The translations under genes were made by a program, and so were the position numbers. Under the pieces are notes generated by a model that saw only the letters and a program-made list of their open reading frames with translations, searched no databases and was not told the DNA's origin. A stretch of 64,000 bases of DNA from Cytophagaceae bacterium (GTDB taxonomy: Bacteria > Bacteroidota > Bacteroidia > Cytophagales > UBA9547). The stretch covers positions 1 through 64,000 of the forward strand of contig JAIYAU010000046.1 of assembly GCA_027488865.1 (NCBI GenBank), read 5' to 3'. This document shows positions 27,194 through 35,720 of the stretch, piece after piece. The first letter of the stretch is position 1; each line of letters begins with the position of its first letter.

Positions 27194-30028
27194 ATGAGAA
27201 TTTTTTTTGGTCTTTTGTTTATCCATTCATTTATAATTAGTTGGGGTCAGTTTAATCTAAATAAGTTTACCGATAAATTACAAGTTCCCGATAATCTTGT
27301 AAAAGAGGGGCTTGATTTGTTTGGTGAAAAATTAGAAAAATCTAGAAAGGACTATGAAGAAAAGACCTTTAACTATGCAATTTCCTTGAGTGACAATGCA
27401 GGATTGTTTGAGAACGAGGAAAAATTTGCGAAAAACAAAAACTTTTTATTATCCGTTGCTCAATCCACTAACGATAAGAAGCCACTTGAAAAAGCCTCTG
27501 CATTAAATAGTTCGGGAGAAATGTTATACGCCTCAAACAAATTTAAACAAGCAGAAAGTTTGTTTAAAAAATCAGCAGCAATTTATACTACCAATGCAGC
27601 CGAACAAGAAGCAGGTTACGCGTTGGTTATAAGTAACTTGGCCTTGTTATATCATACCACCGGTCGATATATAATGGCAGAGCAGTTTACGCTCCAAGGT
27701 CTAGAATTAAGAAAAACTAAGTTTGGTGAAACCAATGCTGTTTATGGTGCTTCTGTTAATAATATTGGGGTTTTGTATAAGGACATGGGCAAATATCAAG
27801 AATCTGAAAAATATTTAGATCAGGCCATTTCTATTAACGAAAAAACAGTGGGTAAACAAAGTGTAGCCTATGCTATCACGTTAAATAACAAAGCAGTTCT
27901 ATTGCAGACAATAGGAAGGTACGAAGAAGCTGTAGAAATTATGAATACTGCCATTTTAATTGCTGAGAAAGAATTAGGCAGCAAATCTACTAATTTTATT
28001 AAGCTTAAGACAAATCTTGCCATGTTATATAAAGACATGAAACGATACAACGAGGCTGAAACGATTTTCAAAGATTGTATTGATAAAAAAGAGAAAAAGC
28101 TAGGAACGAACCACCCTGATTATGCGCATTTACTTGGAAATTTAGCAGCTTTATATCAAATAATGGGCAATAATAAGGACGTAGAGTCTCTTTTAAAACG
28201 CTCTGCCAATATTTATAAGAAACAATTTGGAGAAGAACATCCTGCCTATGCAACTGCCAATGAAAAATTAGGTAACTTTTATGTTTCACAAAAAAGATTT
28301 GCCGAAGCCACACCTTTACTTATCTCTTGTTTAGAAATAAGAAAAAAGACTTTGGGAGAAAATCATCCGGAATATATCAATGCTAATGAGGATTTGGCCA
28401 TATTAAACTGGCAAGTTGGTAAAATAGATGAAGCAAAAACACTTTTTGACTTAGTAATTGATAAAAACTTAAAATTTGCTTTTGAATTTTTCCCATCATT
28501 AAGTGAAAACGAAAAAGGCAAACTATGGGATAAAATACGGCCTAAAGTTTTGAAGTTTTATGCCTTTGCTGCTTCACAAAATACTGATGAATTAAACGGG
28601 AAAATGTACGACCTACATATCGCAACTAAAGGTATTTTATTAAGTACTTCAAACAAAATCAAAGATGCCATTTTAAAAAGTGGCAATAAAGATCTGATAA
28701 AACAATATTTAAACTGGCTTGATAACAAAGCTGATTTAGCCAAACTATACACTTATACAAAAGAAGAACTAATCAACGATAGAATAAATTTAGATTCATT
28801 AGAAAAAGTAACAAATGACCAAGAGCGGGCACTATCTCTTAATTCTGATGTATTTAAAGCCGGGTTAAAAACCGATAATCCAAGTTTTAAAACCATTTTA
28901 TCATCCTTGACGGAGTCAGAAGCTGCGGTAGAGATTATCAATTTTAAAAAATTTAATGGCATTTTAAGTGATTCGTCGCAGTTTGCCACACTTGTGCTTA
29001 CCAAAGAAGTAAAGTCTCCTAAATTGATTGTTTTAAAAAACGGTCACGATTTAGAAAAGAAATATTATAACTATTACAAAAACGCAATCAAAAACAAAAT
29101 TGAAGATAAGGTAAGTTATAAACAATATTGGCAAAAAATTGACTCATTATTGTTAGGTAAAAAGAAAATCTATTTATCCCTAGATGGAATATTTAATCAG
29201 ATAAGCATGAATGGTTTAAAAGATCAAGACAATAAGTATATGATTGACAAATATGCCATTTACCTAACGTCGAACACCAAGTTTGTAAGTAGTATAAAGA
29301 AAGGTGAATTTAATAAACTGACCACCAAAACGGCGACTTTAATAGGCTTTCCAAATTATGGAAGTAAAGGAACTATAAGCCCTTTACCTGGCACCATGCA
29401 AGAAATTACCAACTTAAACTCTTTATTGGTTGGTAGTGGTTTTAAAACTACCACTTTTCTTAAAAATGATGCCAATGAAGTCAAAATTAAAGGCCTAAAA
29501 TCTCCTTCAATCCTTCATATAGCCACTCATGGCTTTTTTCTTAAAGATGCTGAAGAAACTGACGATGGTAAAACATTGGGTATAGAAACGGATAAGGCCA
29601 AAGAAAACCCGCTATTGAGATCTGGATTGATGTTGGCTGGGGCTGAAGCTACAATCAGCGGAATAGATACAAAAGAGGTAAAAAGTGCTGATAATGGCGT
29701 ACTTACAGCCTATGAAGCAATGAACTTAAATCTAGAAAAAACAGATTTGGTGGTATTAAGTGCTTGTGAAACAGGACTTGGCGATATAAAAGGAGGCGAA
29801 GGTGTGTATGGCTTACAGCGTGCGTTTCAAGTAGCAGGAGCTAATACTTTAATAATGAGCTTATGGAAAGTAGATGATGCCGCCTCACAACAATTGATGA
29901 CCCTGTTTTTTAAAAATTGGCTTAAAACAAATAATAAGTACCAATCATTTATTTCAGCACAAAAAGAATTAAAACTTAAGTACAAAGAACCTTACTATTG
30001 GAGTGCCTTTATTTTAGTAGGAGAATAA
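27194..30028 (+). CDS. Exported TPR-CHAT caspase-like protein
   Basis: 944 residues. A signal peptide (MRIFFGLLFIHSFIISWGQ) is followed by about nine TPR units of the kinesin-light-chain type (about 90-420, e.g. ATNEKLGNFYVSQKRFAEAT), a linker helix region, and a C-terminal CHAT peptidase domain (about 650-944). The catalytic dyad is visible: His779 in HIATHGFF and Cys858 in VVLSACETGLGD, followed by the usual GGEGVYGLQRAFQVAGANTLIMSLWKVDD. CHAT proteases cut partner proteins when the repeat domain senses a trigger. The signal peptide puts this one outside the cytoplasm, unlike the CRISPR-linked TPR-CHAT protein. The target is unknown. Confidence 0.9.
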   Translation: MRIFFGLLFIHSFIISWGQFNLNKFTDKLQVPDNLVKEGLDLFGEKLEKSRKDYEEKTFNYAISLSDNAGLFENEEKFAKNKNFLLSVAQSTNDKKPLEKASALNSSGEMLYASNKFKQAESLFKKSAAIYTTNAAEQEAGYALVISNLALLYHTTGRYIMAEQFTLQGLELRKTKFGETNAVYGASVNNIGVLYKDMGKYQESEKYLDQAISINEKTVGKQSVAYAITLNNKAVLLQTIGRYEEAVEIMNTAILIAEKELGSKSTNFIKLKTNLAMLYKDMKRYNEAETIFKDCIDKKEKKLGTNHPDYAHLLGNLAALYQIMGNNKDVESLLKRSANIYKKQFGEEHPAYATANEKLGNFYVSQKRFAEATPLLISCLEIRKKTLGENHPEYINANEDLAILNWQVGKIDEAKTLFDLVIDKNLKFAFEFFPSLSENEKGKLWDKIRPKVLKFYAFAASQNTDELNGKMYDLHIATKGILLSTSNKIKDAILKSGNKDLIKQYLNWLDNKADLAKLYTYTKEELINDRINLDSLEKVTNDQERALSLNSDVFKAGLKTDNPSFKTILSSLTESEAAVEIINFKKFNGILSDSSQFATLVLTKEVKSPKLIVLKNGHDLEKKYYNYYKNAIKNKIEDKVSYKQYWQKIDSLLLGKKKIYLSLDGIFNQISMNGLKDQDNKYMIDKYAIYLTSNTKFVSSIKKGEFNKLTTKTATLIGFPNYGSKGTISPLPGTMQEITNLNSLLVGSGFKTTTFLKNDANEVKIKGLKSPSILHIATHGFFLKDAEETDDGKTLGIETDKAKENPLLRSGLMLAGAEATISGIDTKEVKSADNGVLTAYEAMNLNLEKTDLVVLSACETGLGDIKGGEGVYGLQRAFQVAGANTLIMSLWKVDDAASQQLMTLFFKNWLKTNNKYQSFISAQKELKLKYKEPYYWSAFILVGE

Positions 30029-30151
30029 TGTCAATAAGTTTATTTAACGTTTAAAATATTGATTTCTTCCAATATTTTTTTAAAAAATTATCTTTCAGAA
30101 TACAATAATTGGAATGATATTTGGTTAATCGTTTGTAAAATTAAGCTAAAC

Positions 30152-30739
30152 ATGAAAAATACAATAAAAATCTTTTTACTAGTTGGGATAGCCACTACCT
30201 TGTTTTTAGGCTGCAAAAGAAGAGTACAACGTATAAGTCCTGATCAACAAATTGATTTGAGCGGACGTTGGAACGACACTGATTCTAAATTGGTGGCACA
30301 ACAAATGATCACAGACGTGATTGCTAGGCCTTGGCACAATAATTATCTTACCAAAAACGGCAAAAAAGCTACTGTAATTGTGGGTATTGTTACCAATAAA
30401 ACTGCAGAACTTATTCAGCCTGAAACTTTTATTAAAGACGTTGAAAGAGAATTTATAAATTCAGGATTTGTAAGGGTAGTACAAAACTCAGAGTTTCGTG
30501 AAAAGGTGCGTCAAGAAAGAGCCGATCAACAAGAGTTTTCTTCCAAAGAAACTGCAAAAAAATGGGGTAAAGAATTAGGTGCTGATTTTATGATGTTTGG
30601 CACCATCAACTCTATTCAAGATCAATACAAAAAGAAAAAGACCATATTTTATAAGGTAAACTTAGAACTTACCGATATGGAAACAAACGAAGTAGTTTGG
30701 ATTGGTGACAAGGAAATTAAAAAGTATATCACCAATTAA
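30152..30739 (+). CDS. LpoB-like penicillin-binding protein activator lipoprotein
   Basis: 195 residues from the ATG at 30152 (MKNTIKIFLLVGIATTLFLGC, lipobox LFLGC). The open frame begins at a TTG at 30059, but the extra 31 residues have no place before a signal peptide. The domain has DLSGRWNDTDSKLVAQQMI, IVGIVTNKTAELIQPETF and ETAKKWGKELGADFMMFGTINS, matching the PBP activator LpoB family. In E. coli LpoB stimulates PBP1b from the outer membrane; the partner here is unknown. It precedes the COG3014 lipoprotein gene by 90 nt. Confidence 0.85.
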   Translation: MKNTIKIFLLVGIATTLFLGCKRRVQRISPDQQIDLSGRWNDTDSKLVAQQMITDVIARPWHNNYLTKNGKKATVIVGIVTNKTAELIQPETFIKDVEREFINSGFVRVVQNSEFREKVRQERADQQEFSSKETAKKWGKELGADFMMFGTINSIQDQYKKKKTIFYKVNLELTDMETNEVVWIGDKEIKKYITN

Positions 30740-30829
30740 TTCTACCATTATTTACAAAAGTGGCAGCGAAGTTTAAACTTCCTGCTACTTACAGCTATTT
30801 GCATCCCAGAATAATTGTTTTTACCTCTC

Positions 30830-32230
30830 ATGCGCAAAATTACGCTATTTCTCTATATCATTATTTTAGCTGGGTTTTGTTCGTGTCTCAGTTATTATCA
30901 GCGTAATATCAAATTTAATCAGGCATTTGAAAATGCACAGTATCCTGAGGCTGAAAAAATATTAACCAAAGACAAAAAGGCCGAAAATCGCAAAAATAAG
31001 CTGCTGTATTGGTTAAATATGGGTGTAGTTAACTCCTTACAAGGAAAGTACAAGGAGAGCAATGATTATTTTGAAAAAGCTTTTCAATTTACTGAAGAAT
31101 TTCATTTTAAAGTCACCCAAGAAGCACTTGGACTTTTGATAAATCCAAATTTTGTCGATTATAAAGGAGAAGATTTTGAGGTACTATTAATACATTATTA
31201 TAAAGCCATTAACTACATCTTTCTTGACGACAAAGAATCTGCCTTGGTAGAATGCAGGAGAACGTACAATGGGCTCAATAAATTGAATGATAAATACAAA
31301 TCCGATAATCGATTTAAGCGAGATGCATTTATGTATACTATAATGGGTTTGATATTTCAATCTAATGGTGAATTCAACGATGCTTTTGTTTCTTACAGAA
31401 ACGCTTATGATACATACAAAGATGATTATGCAAGATTTTTTTCTTCTAGTGTACCCTTACAATTAAAAAAAGATTTGTTGAGAACAGCAGCCAAGGCTGG
31501 TATGCCAGATATGGTTGATTTTTATGAAAAAGAATTTGGACTAAAATACGATCCTACTGAATATAACAATGATAAAGGAGAATTAATATTGTTTTGGAAC
31601 AATGGACTAGGCCCAGTAAAAGCTGAGTGGAGTATAAATTTTACTATTGTAAGAGGCCAAGGAGGTCAGGTGAATTTTGTAAATAATGACCTTAATTTAA
31701 GTTTTCCATTTATACTTACTAATAACTCTAGCAGTAACAATAACCTTTCGGACTTAGAGTTCATAAGGGTGGCTTTTCCCAAATATGTGGAACGACCTCT
31801 TTTATTTAACTCCGCAGAAATTACCTATAACGGAACAACCGCACAACTTTATCCAGCGCAAGACCTTAACGCAATAGCATTTAAATCATTAAAGGACCGC
31901 ATGTTGGTAGATTTTGGCAAAGCTCTTTTAAGAGTTGCTTCGAAAAAAGCGGCAGAATACCAAGCCCGCAAAGAAAACCCTTATGCTGGTGCCGCGCTTG
32001 GAGTACTAGGAGCAATTTCTGAAAAAGCTGATACCCGTAATTGGATGACCATACCTCATACTATTTATTACACAAGAATGCAGTTACCGGTTTCTTGCAA
32101 GGCCATTTCCATGAATATAAGTGGCGATCAATCAAAAACTTTTGATATTGCTATTAAAATTTCAAAAGGTAAAACAACGTTTGTAAGCACAAACACACCC
32201 AATTTTAAAAGTCAATATCAATATTATTAG
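30830..32230 (+). CDS. COG3014-type lipoprotein
   Basis: 466 residues from the ATG at 30830 (MRKITLFLYIIILAGFCSC, lipobox GFCSC); the frame is open to a TTG at 30815. The N-terminal half is helical with TPR-like units (NSLQGKYKESNDYFEKAFQ, MGLIFQSNGEFNDAFVSYRNAY); the C-terminal half has ITYNGTTAQLYPAQDLNAIAFKSLKDRM and DTRNWMTIPHTIYYTRMQLP, a pattern I associate with the COG3014 family. These genes commonly sit beside LpoB-like genes, as here, so a joint cell-envelope role is likely. The biochemical activity is unknown. Confidence 0.8.
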   Translation: MRKITLFLYIIILAGFCSCLSYYQRNIKFNQAFENAQYPEAEKILTKDKKAENRKNKLLYWLNMGVVNSLQGKYKESNDYFEKAFQFTEEFHFKVTQEALGLLINPNFVDYKGEDFEVLLIHYYKAINYIFLDDKESALVECRRTYNGLNKLNDKYKSDNRFKRDAFMYTIMGLIFQSNGEFNDAFVSYRNAYDTYKDDYARFFSSSVPLQLKKDLLRTAAKAGMPDMVDFYEKEFGLKYDPTEYNNDKGELILFWNNGLGPVKAEWSINFTIVRGQGGQVNFVNNDLNLSFPFILTNNSSSNNNLSDLEFIRVAFPKYVERPLLFNSAEITYNGTTAQLYPAQDLNAIAFKSLKDRMLVDFGKALLRVASKKAAEYQARKENPYAGAALGVLGAISEKADTRNWMTIPHTIYYTRMQLPVSCKAISMNISGDQSKTFDIAIKISKGKTTFVSTNTPNFKSQYQYY

Positions 32231-32274
32231 AGGTTGTCTCTAGAATAGCTGCCTAGTTATAACATGGTTTTAAA

Positions 32275-33315
32275 TTAATCTTTCTCTAGTACATTCATTA
32301 ATAACCTCATATCATCCAATGTATGGGCAGGAAAATTGGCTATTCTAAAGGTAGAGCTGGCCCAATCTCCATATCCGTTGCCTAAAATTATGTTATTTTT
32401 CAAGGCTTTACTTTTAACCTCTTCCAAGTTTGTTGTGCTAACGGCTATTACTGTATCAGATCTAACCAACAAATTTTTAACTAATAAATCAAACCTTTGA
32501 CTTTGAAGAAACTGATACCACATCAAAGATTTTTGAATGGTGATATTTTCTATTTTTTGAATATTCTCACTTCGTTGCATTGCTTTCATTAACAAATATA
32601 TTCCTAGCACATTAGGTGTATAAGTAGTTTGAAAATTTTCCATCCGCTCATACATATGATATAGGCTGTTGTAATGACTTATTTCTTTTAAGGCCACTAC
32701 ACGCTTTTTAACTTGAGGTGCACATATCATTATACCTAACCCAGCAGGTAAACCAAGGCATTTTTGCACAGAAGCAAACCAAATGTCACCATTGACAAAA
32801 TCAAGTTTTATACCTCCCAAAGACGACGTGACATCTACTGCAATTAAACTATTAGGATTATTTCGTTTAAGGGCCTTAATTATATCATTGGATATTTGAG
32901 TAGCATTAGATGTTTCGTTTTGAACTATGGCAATTATTTCTGGAGAATTTTCAAACTTTACAGGCTTCAGTGGTTCATTGATATCATAATGAATCTTTAA
33001 AGCCATTGGTTTTAACTTATGTGTATATTCAAACCATTTTTGTCCAAATGCGCCATTATAAATATGTAAAGATTGTTCTTTAATTAAAGATTGAGCAATA
33101 ATTTCCCAACATTCAGTAGCTGATGAGGTAAAAAAAATGGTAAAATCATCAGGGATTTCCAATTTTTCTTTAAGTAAAGCAAGGCACGATTTTGAAATGC
33201 CTACAAACTCACTACTTCGATGATTAATCCCTAAAACCCCAAGATCAAATGCCTCCTGCATATCTTCTTTAACAAACGGAAACACCTTTGATGGTCCTGG
33301 ATAAAATGAAATCAT
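32275..33315 (-). CDS. Class V-fold PLP-dependent aminotransferase
   Basis: 346 residues of the serine--pyruvate/alanine--glyoxylate/phosphoserine aminotransferase type. It starts YPGPSKVFP with LGINHRSSEF, the substrate region of that group; the PLP-binding lysine is Lys185 in ASVQKCLGLPAGLGI, and the aspartate that contacts the pyridine is in AVDVTSSLGG (about 159-168). Function as a phosphoserine aminotransferase (serine biosynthesis) is plausible, but no partner gene of that pathway adjoins; cysteine synthase is 9 kb away. Confidence 0.82.
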   Translation of the reverse strand: MISFYPGPSKVFPFVKEDMQEAFDLGVLGINHRSSEFVGISKSCLALLKEKLEIPDDFTIFFTSSATECWEIIAQSLIKEQSLHIYNGAFGQKWFEYTHKLKPMALKIHYDINEPLKPVKFENSPEIIAIVQNETSNATQISNDIIKALKRNNPNSLIAVDVTSSLGGIKLDFVNGDIWFASVQKCLGLPAGLGIMICAPQVKKRVVALKEISHYNSLYHMYERMENFQTTYTPNVLGIYLLMKAMQRSENIQKIENITIQKSLMWYQFLQSQRFDLLVKNLLVRSDTVIAVSTTNLEEVKSKALKNNIILGNGYGDWASSTFRIANFPAHTLDDMRLLMNVLEKD

Positions 33316-33465
33316 GTGGTAGTTGAAGGTAACTTGCGTATCAAAATTAGTCTTGACAAATGTATAAAAAAGTAGTTGAGGTCTAAAGGATTTGTTTATT
33401 CATATCATAGCCATACATTAGGATAAATTATAATTTAACAATTCCTCAATATAAACCATACAGTT

Positions 33466-33497
33466 TTACATCTCATTTGAATCATATTGAGATGTAA
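33466..33497 (-). terminator. Hairpin downstream of the 33517-34239 gene
   Basis: TTACATCTCA (33466-33475) and TGAGATGTAA (33488-33497) form a perfect 10-bp stem with a 12-nt loop, 20 nt after the minus-strand stop at 33517. No T run follows, so termination is possible but not certain. Confidence 0.45.
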
Positions 33498-33516
33498 TTT
33501 ATAAAAATTAATTACC

Positions 33517-34239
33517 TTAATATGAATAACTATTATTAATGTATCGCACTAACATTCGTTTTGCAATAGGCATAAGCGATTCATCTAAGGGTATAGAAAT
33601 CTTAGAATCAATCAAGTAAGTTGCCGGATTGGGTAACTTGTTATATTTCTTAATCAATTCAATTTTTACAGACTCCAAAGTTCTACCAATACTACGTGTA
33701 AAAGAATCAATAAAATTGGTCCGAATTCCTCTATAATTTTCATTGGCACTATGAAATATAGTTACTTGATATTCAAATATTTTGGTTTCACTTTTATTAC
33801 TTTCTAATACAAAAATGTATCCTTCATCTGGATATAACGGGGTTAATCCAATGGGACTAATTTCAATATGTTTTTCCAATCCATCATAAATTTCCCTACC
33901 ATTATCTACATGTTTTTTAAATTCTGGTGTGGCAAATTCTATTATTTCTACAATTTCAGCCATTAAAGAATCATCAGCCACAATTTTATCATAAACCATG
34001 TTAAGCTTTTCAAAATCTGTCTTGGTCATTCGTTCGGGAAACTGATCATACAATAGCTTTTGATTGTTTTTAATAACAAGCAAATTTTGGTAGTGAAATA
34101 TTAAATCCGAAAGGAATGGATATAATTTTTTCTGTTCAAAACTACGATTCACATCTTGTAAGTATCCAAGTACAAGGTATTTTTTAAATTCAAAATCGAT
34201 CCAACCGTCTGTAACCCAATTATTGCTCAATCCTCCCAT
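33517..34239 (-). CDS. Conserved hypothetical protein, 240 aa
   Basis: I do not recognise the family. The protein has no signal peptide or membrane segment, begins MGGLSNNWVTDGWIDFEFKKYLVLGYLQDVNRSF, and has helical segments followed by an alpha/beta C-terminal part (GYIFVLESNKSETKIFEYQVTIF, then NPATYLIDSKISIPLDESLMPIAKRML). A cytoplasmic location is likely. It stands alone; a 337-nt divergent spacer separates it from the DUF1905 gene. Confidence 0.7.
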   Translation of the reverse strand: MGGLSNNWVTDGWIDFEFKKYLVLGYLQDVNRSFEQKKLYPFLSDLIFHYQNLLVIKNNQKLLYDQFPERMTKTDFEKLNMVYDKIVADDSLMAEIVEIIEFATPEFKKHVDNGREIYDGLEKHIEISPIGLTPLYPDEGYIFVLESNKSETKIFEYQVTIFHSANENYRGIRTNFIDSFTRSIGRTLESVKIELIKKYNKLPNPATYLIDSKISIPLDESLMPIAKRMLVRYINNSYSY

Positions 34240-34576
34240 AGACTTATGATTTAGTTGAAATATTAAGTCTAATTTACGAAATAATTATTTAATTGTTATT
34301 AATCCCAATAAAAAGAGATGAATGAAATTTTTAGATTTTTTATCTCGATTTTGAATTCAATGTTATAAGTAGAAAGTTAAACTCCTGTACAGCTATTAAG
34401 CTGTTTGTCTTAACTTTACAAATATCATTTACTTTTAAAAAGTGATACTATTCTCAAAAAAATTTACCAACTTTTTGTCCAATAAAGACTCAAAAGACCA
34501 ACTTTTTTGTACTTTACACCAACATTCTTAATTATACAATGATTTAACATCAACTGACAAATAACAAAAGGAAAAA
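34240..34576. other. Divergent intergenic region, 337 nt
   Basis: AT-rich sequence with no coding region. A short hairpin CAGCTATTAAGCTG lies near 34390. Near the right end GTACTTTA is one base off the -7 consensus. GGAAAAA directly before the 34577 start could serve as a weak ribosome site. Nothing else stands out. Confidence 0.4.
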
Positions 34577-35065
34577 ATGGAATCAGAAAAGCCCTTAGTT
34601 GACCAAAGCTATTTACTTGAAAAGGTTTCTGGCAAAGGTGGTTGGACTTATGCGACTATACCTGAAATTTTACAAGACAAACATTCCCCGTTTGGTTGGG
34701 TTAAAGTAAGAGGTTTCATTGACGACTATGAGATTAAAAATTACAAATTAATGCCCATGGGCAACGGTCGACTTTTTTTACCTGTCAAGGCAGAAATTAG
34801 AAAAAGAATAGGAAAAAAAGAGGGCGACTGGGTAAAGGTAGTTTTGTTTATAGATAATTCACCAACAGAAATACCTGAAGAATTTTTATTGTGTTTAAAG
34901 GAAGACCCAGCTGCGTACGAATCATTTTTGACATATACAGACGGACAACAAAAGGAATTTATTGACTGGATTTATTCTGCAAAAACTGACAAGACAAAAG
35001 TTGAAAGAATTGCGGAAACACTTAACAAACTTGTAAAGCACGAAAAACTTAGGGACAAAAAGTGA
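34577..35065 (+). CDS. DUF1905 / YdeI-OmpD-associated protein
   Basis: 162 residues with a DUF1905 barrel (GGWTYATIPEI, VKVRGFIDDYEIKNYKLMPMGNGRLFLPVKAEIRKRIGKKEGDWVKV in parts, about 20-95) and a C-terminal helical YdeI/OmpD-associated segment (FIDWIYSAKTDKTKVERIAETLNKL). Function unknown; related proteins are reported with bacteriocin resistance and stress. It is cytoplasmic by sequence. A different YdeI-type protein is encoded at 55477-56049. Confidence 0.82.
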   Translation: MESEKPLVDQSYLLEKVSGKGGWTYATIPEILQDKHSPFGWVKVRGFIDDYEIKNYKLMPMGNGRLFLPVKAEIRKRIGKKEGDWVKVVLFIDNSPTEIPEEFLLCLKEDPAAYESFLTYTDGQQKEFIDWIYSAKTDKTKVERIAETLNKLVKHEKLRDKK

Positions 35066-35146
35066 GATTAATATTTGAATAGAAAATGCTTGCAGTTTTC
35101 ATTGGAAATGGGCTAAAAAATTGAAATAATTTAAAGAAACCAATTA

Positions 35147-35503
35147 ATGTTAAAAAAACTGATTTTTATTTTGCCTTTAATATTTATTTTTTCTTGTTCT
35201 GCCAACAACAGCGAAAAGGAATCCATAAAGTTTAATAGAGAAGAATGGCTTAACGGAGATATCAGAACAAGAGGTAAAATGGTAGATCACATTATTAAGG
35301 ACAGCGTTCTTATTGGTAAAACCAAAATTGAAATATTATACTTACTTGGTGACCAAGGGGATACAACTGAGAATTTTAGTTACCCTGTGGATATAGGTTT
35401 GAAAACTGGACCTTTGGGTCTTGGTGGCACATGGGTCTTCGAGATGACTATACTTTTTGACACATTAACAAACAAAGTATTTGAAGTAAGGTGTAATGAC
35501 TAA
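35147..35503 (+). CDS. Small lipoprotein of unknown function
   Basis: 118 residues: signal MLKKLIFILPLIFIFSC with lipobox IFSC, then RTRGKMVDHIIKDSVLIGKTKIEILYLLGDQGD and LGGTWVFEMTILFDTLTNKVFEV. The helix followed by strands resembles the SmpA/OmlA (BamE-like) fold, where a GKTKxEVxxLLG motif is common; this is a weak, motif-level comparison. It follows the DUF1905 gene by 81 nt. Confidence 0.65.
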   Translation: MLKKLIFILPLIFIFSCSANNSEKESIKFNREEWLNGDIRTRGKMVDHIIKDSVLIGKTKIEILYLLGDQGDTTENFSYPVDIGLKTGPLGLGGTWVFEMTILFDTLTNKVFEVRCND

Positions 35504-35644
35504 TCAGAAGCTACTTTTAATATTTAAGTATTTAATAATGAGAGAAATGATTTATTCAGAGTCTTATTTGAAGATCAATAGCCATATTATAAACCTATAC
35601 ATCTCATAACTAATTCTCACAAACTCCACCATTCCGATCAATGA

Positions 35645-35710
35645 ATAAAAGATGCATTTGAACAAGCAAATAAACACATTGGGACAAAAGAAGAAATCAA
35701 GAAACTGTAA
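35645..35710 (+). pseudogene. Possible remnant of a coding sequence
   Basis: After a stop codon at 35642 the frame reads IKDAFEQANKHIGTKEEIKKL before TAA at 35708. The amphipathic, coding-like end suggests the C-terminus of a lost gene; the same frame upstream of the stop gives HKLHHSDQ. I cannot name the family. It lies in the 217-nt gap before the endonuclease gene. Confidence 0.25.
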
Positions 35711-35720
35711 TCTTTCTAAA

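Noticed and set aside
27194..30028. TPR-CHAT as part of a CRISPR-linked (Craspase-like) or other defence system
   Set aside because: It has a signal peptide and no Cas or defence genes adjoin.
34510..34517. GTACTTTA as a -7 promoter element for the DUF1905 gene
   Set aside because: It ends in A rather than G and has no clear -33 partner.
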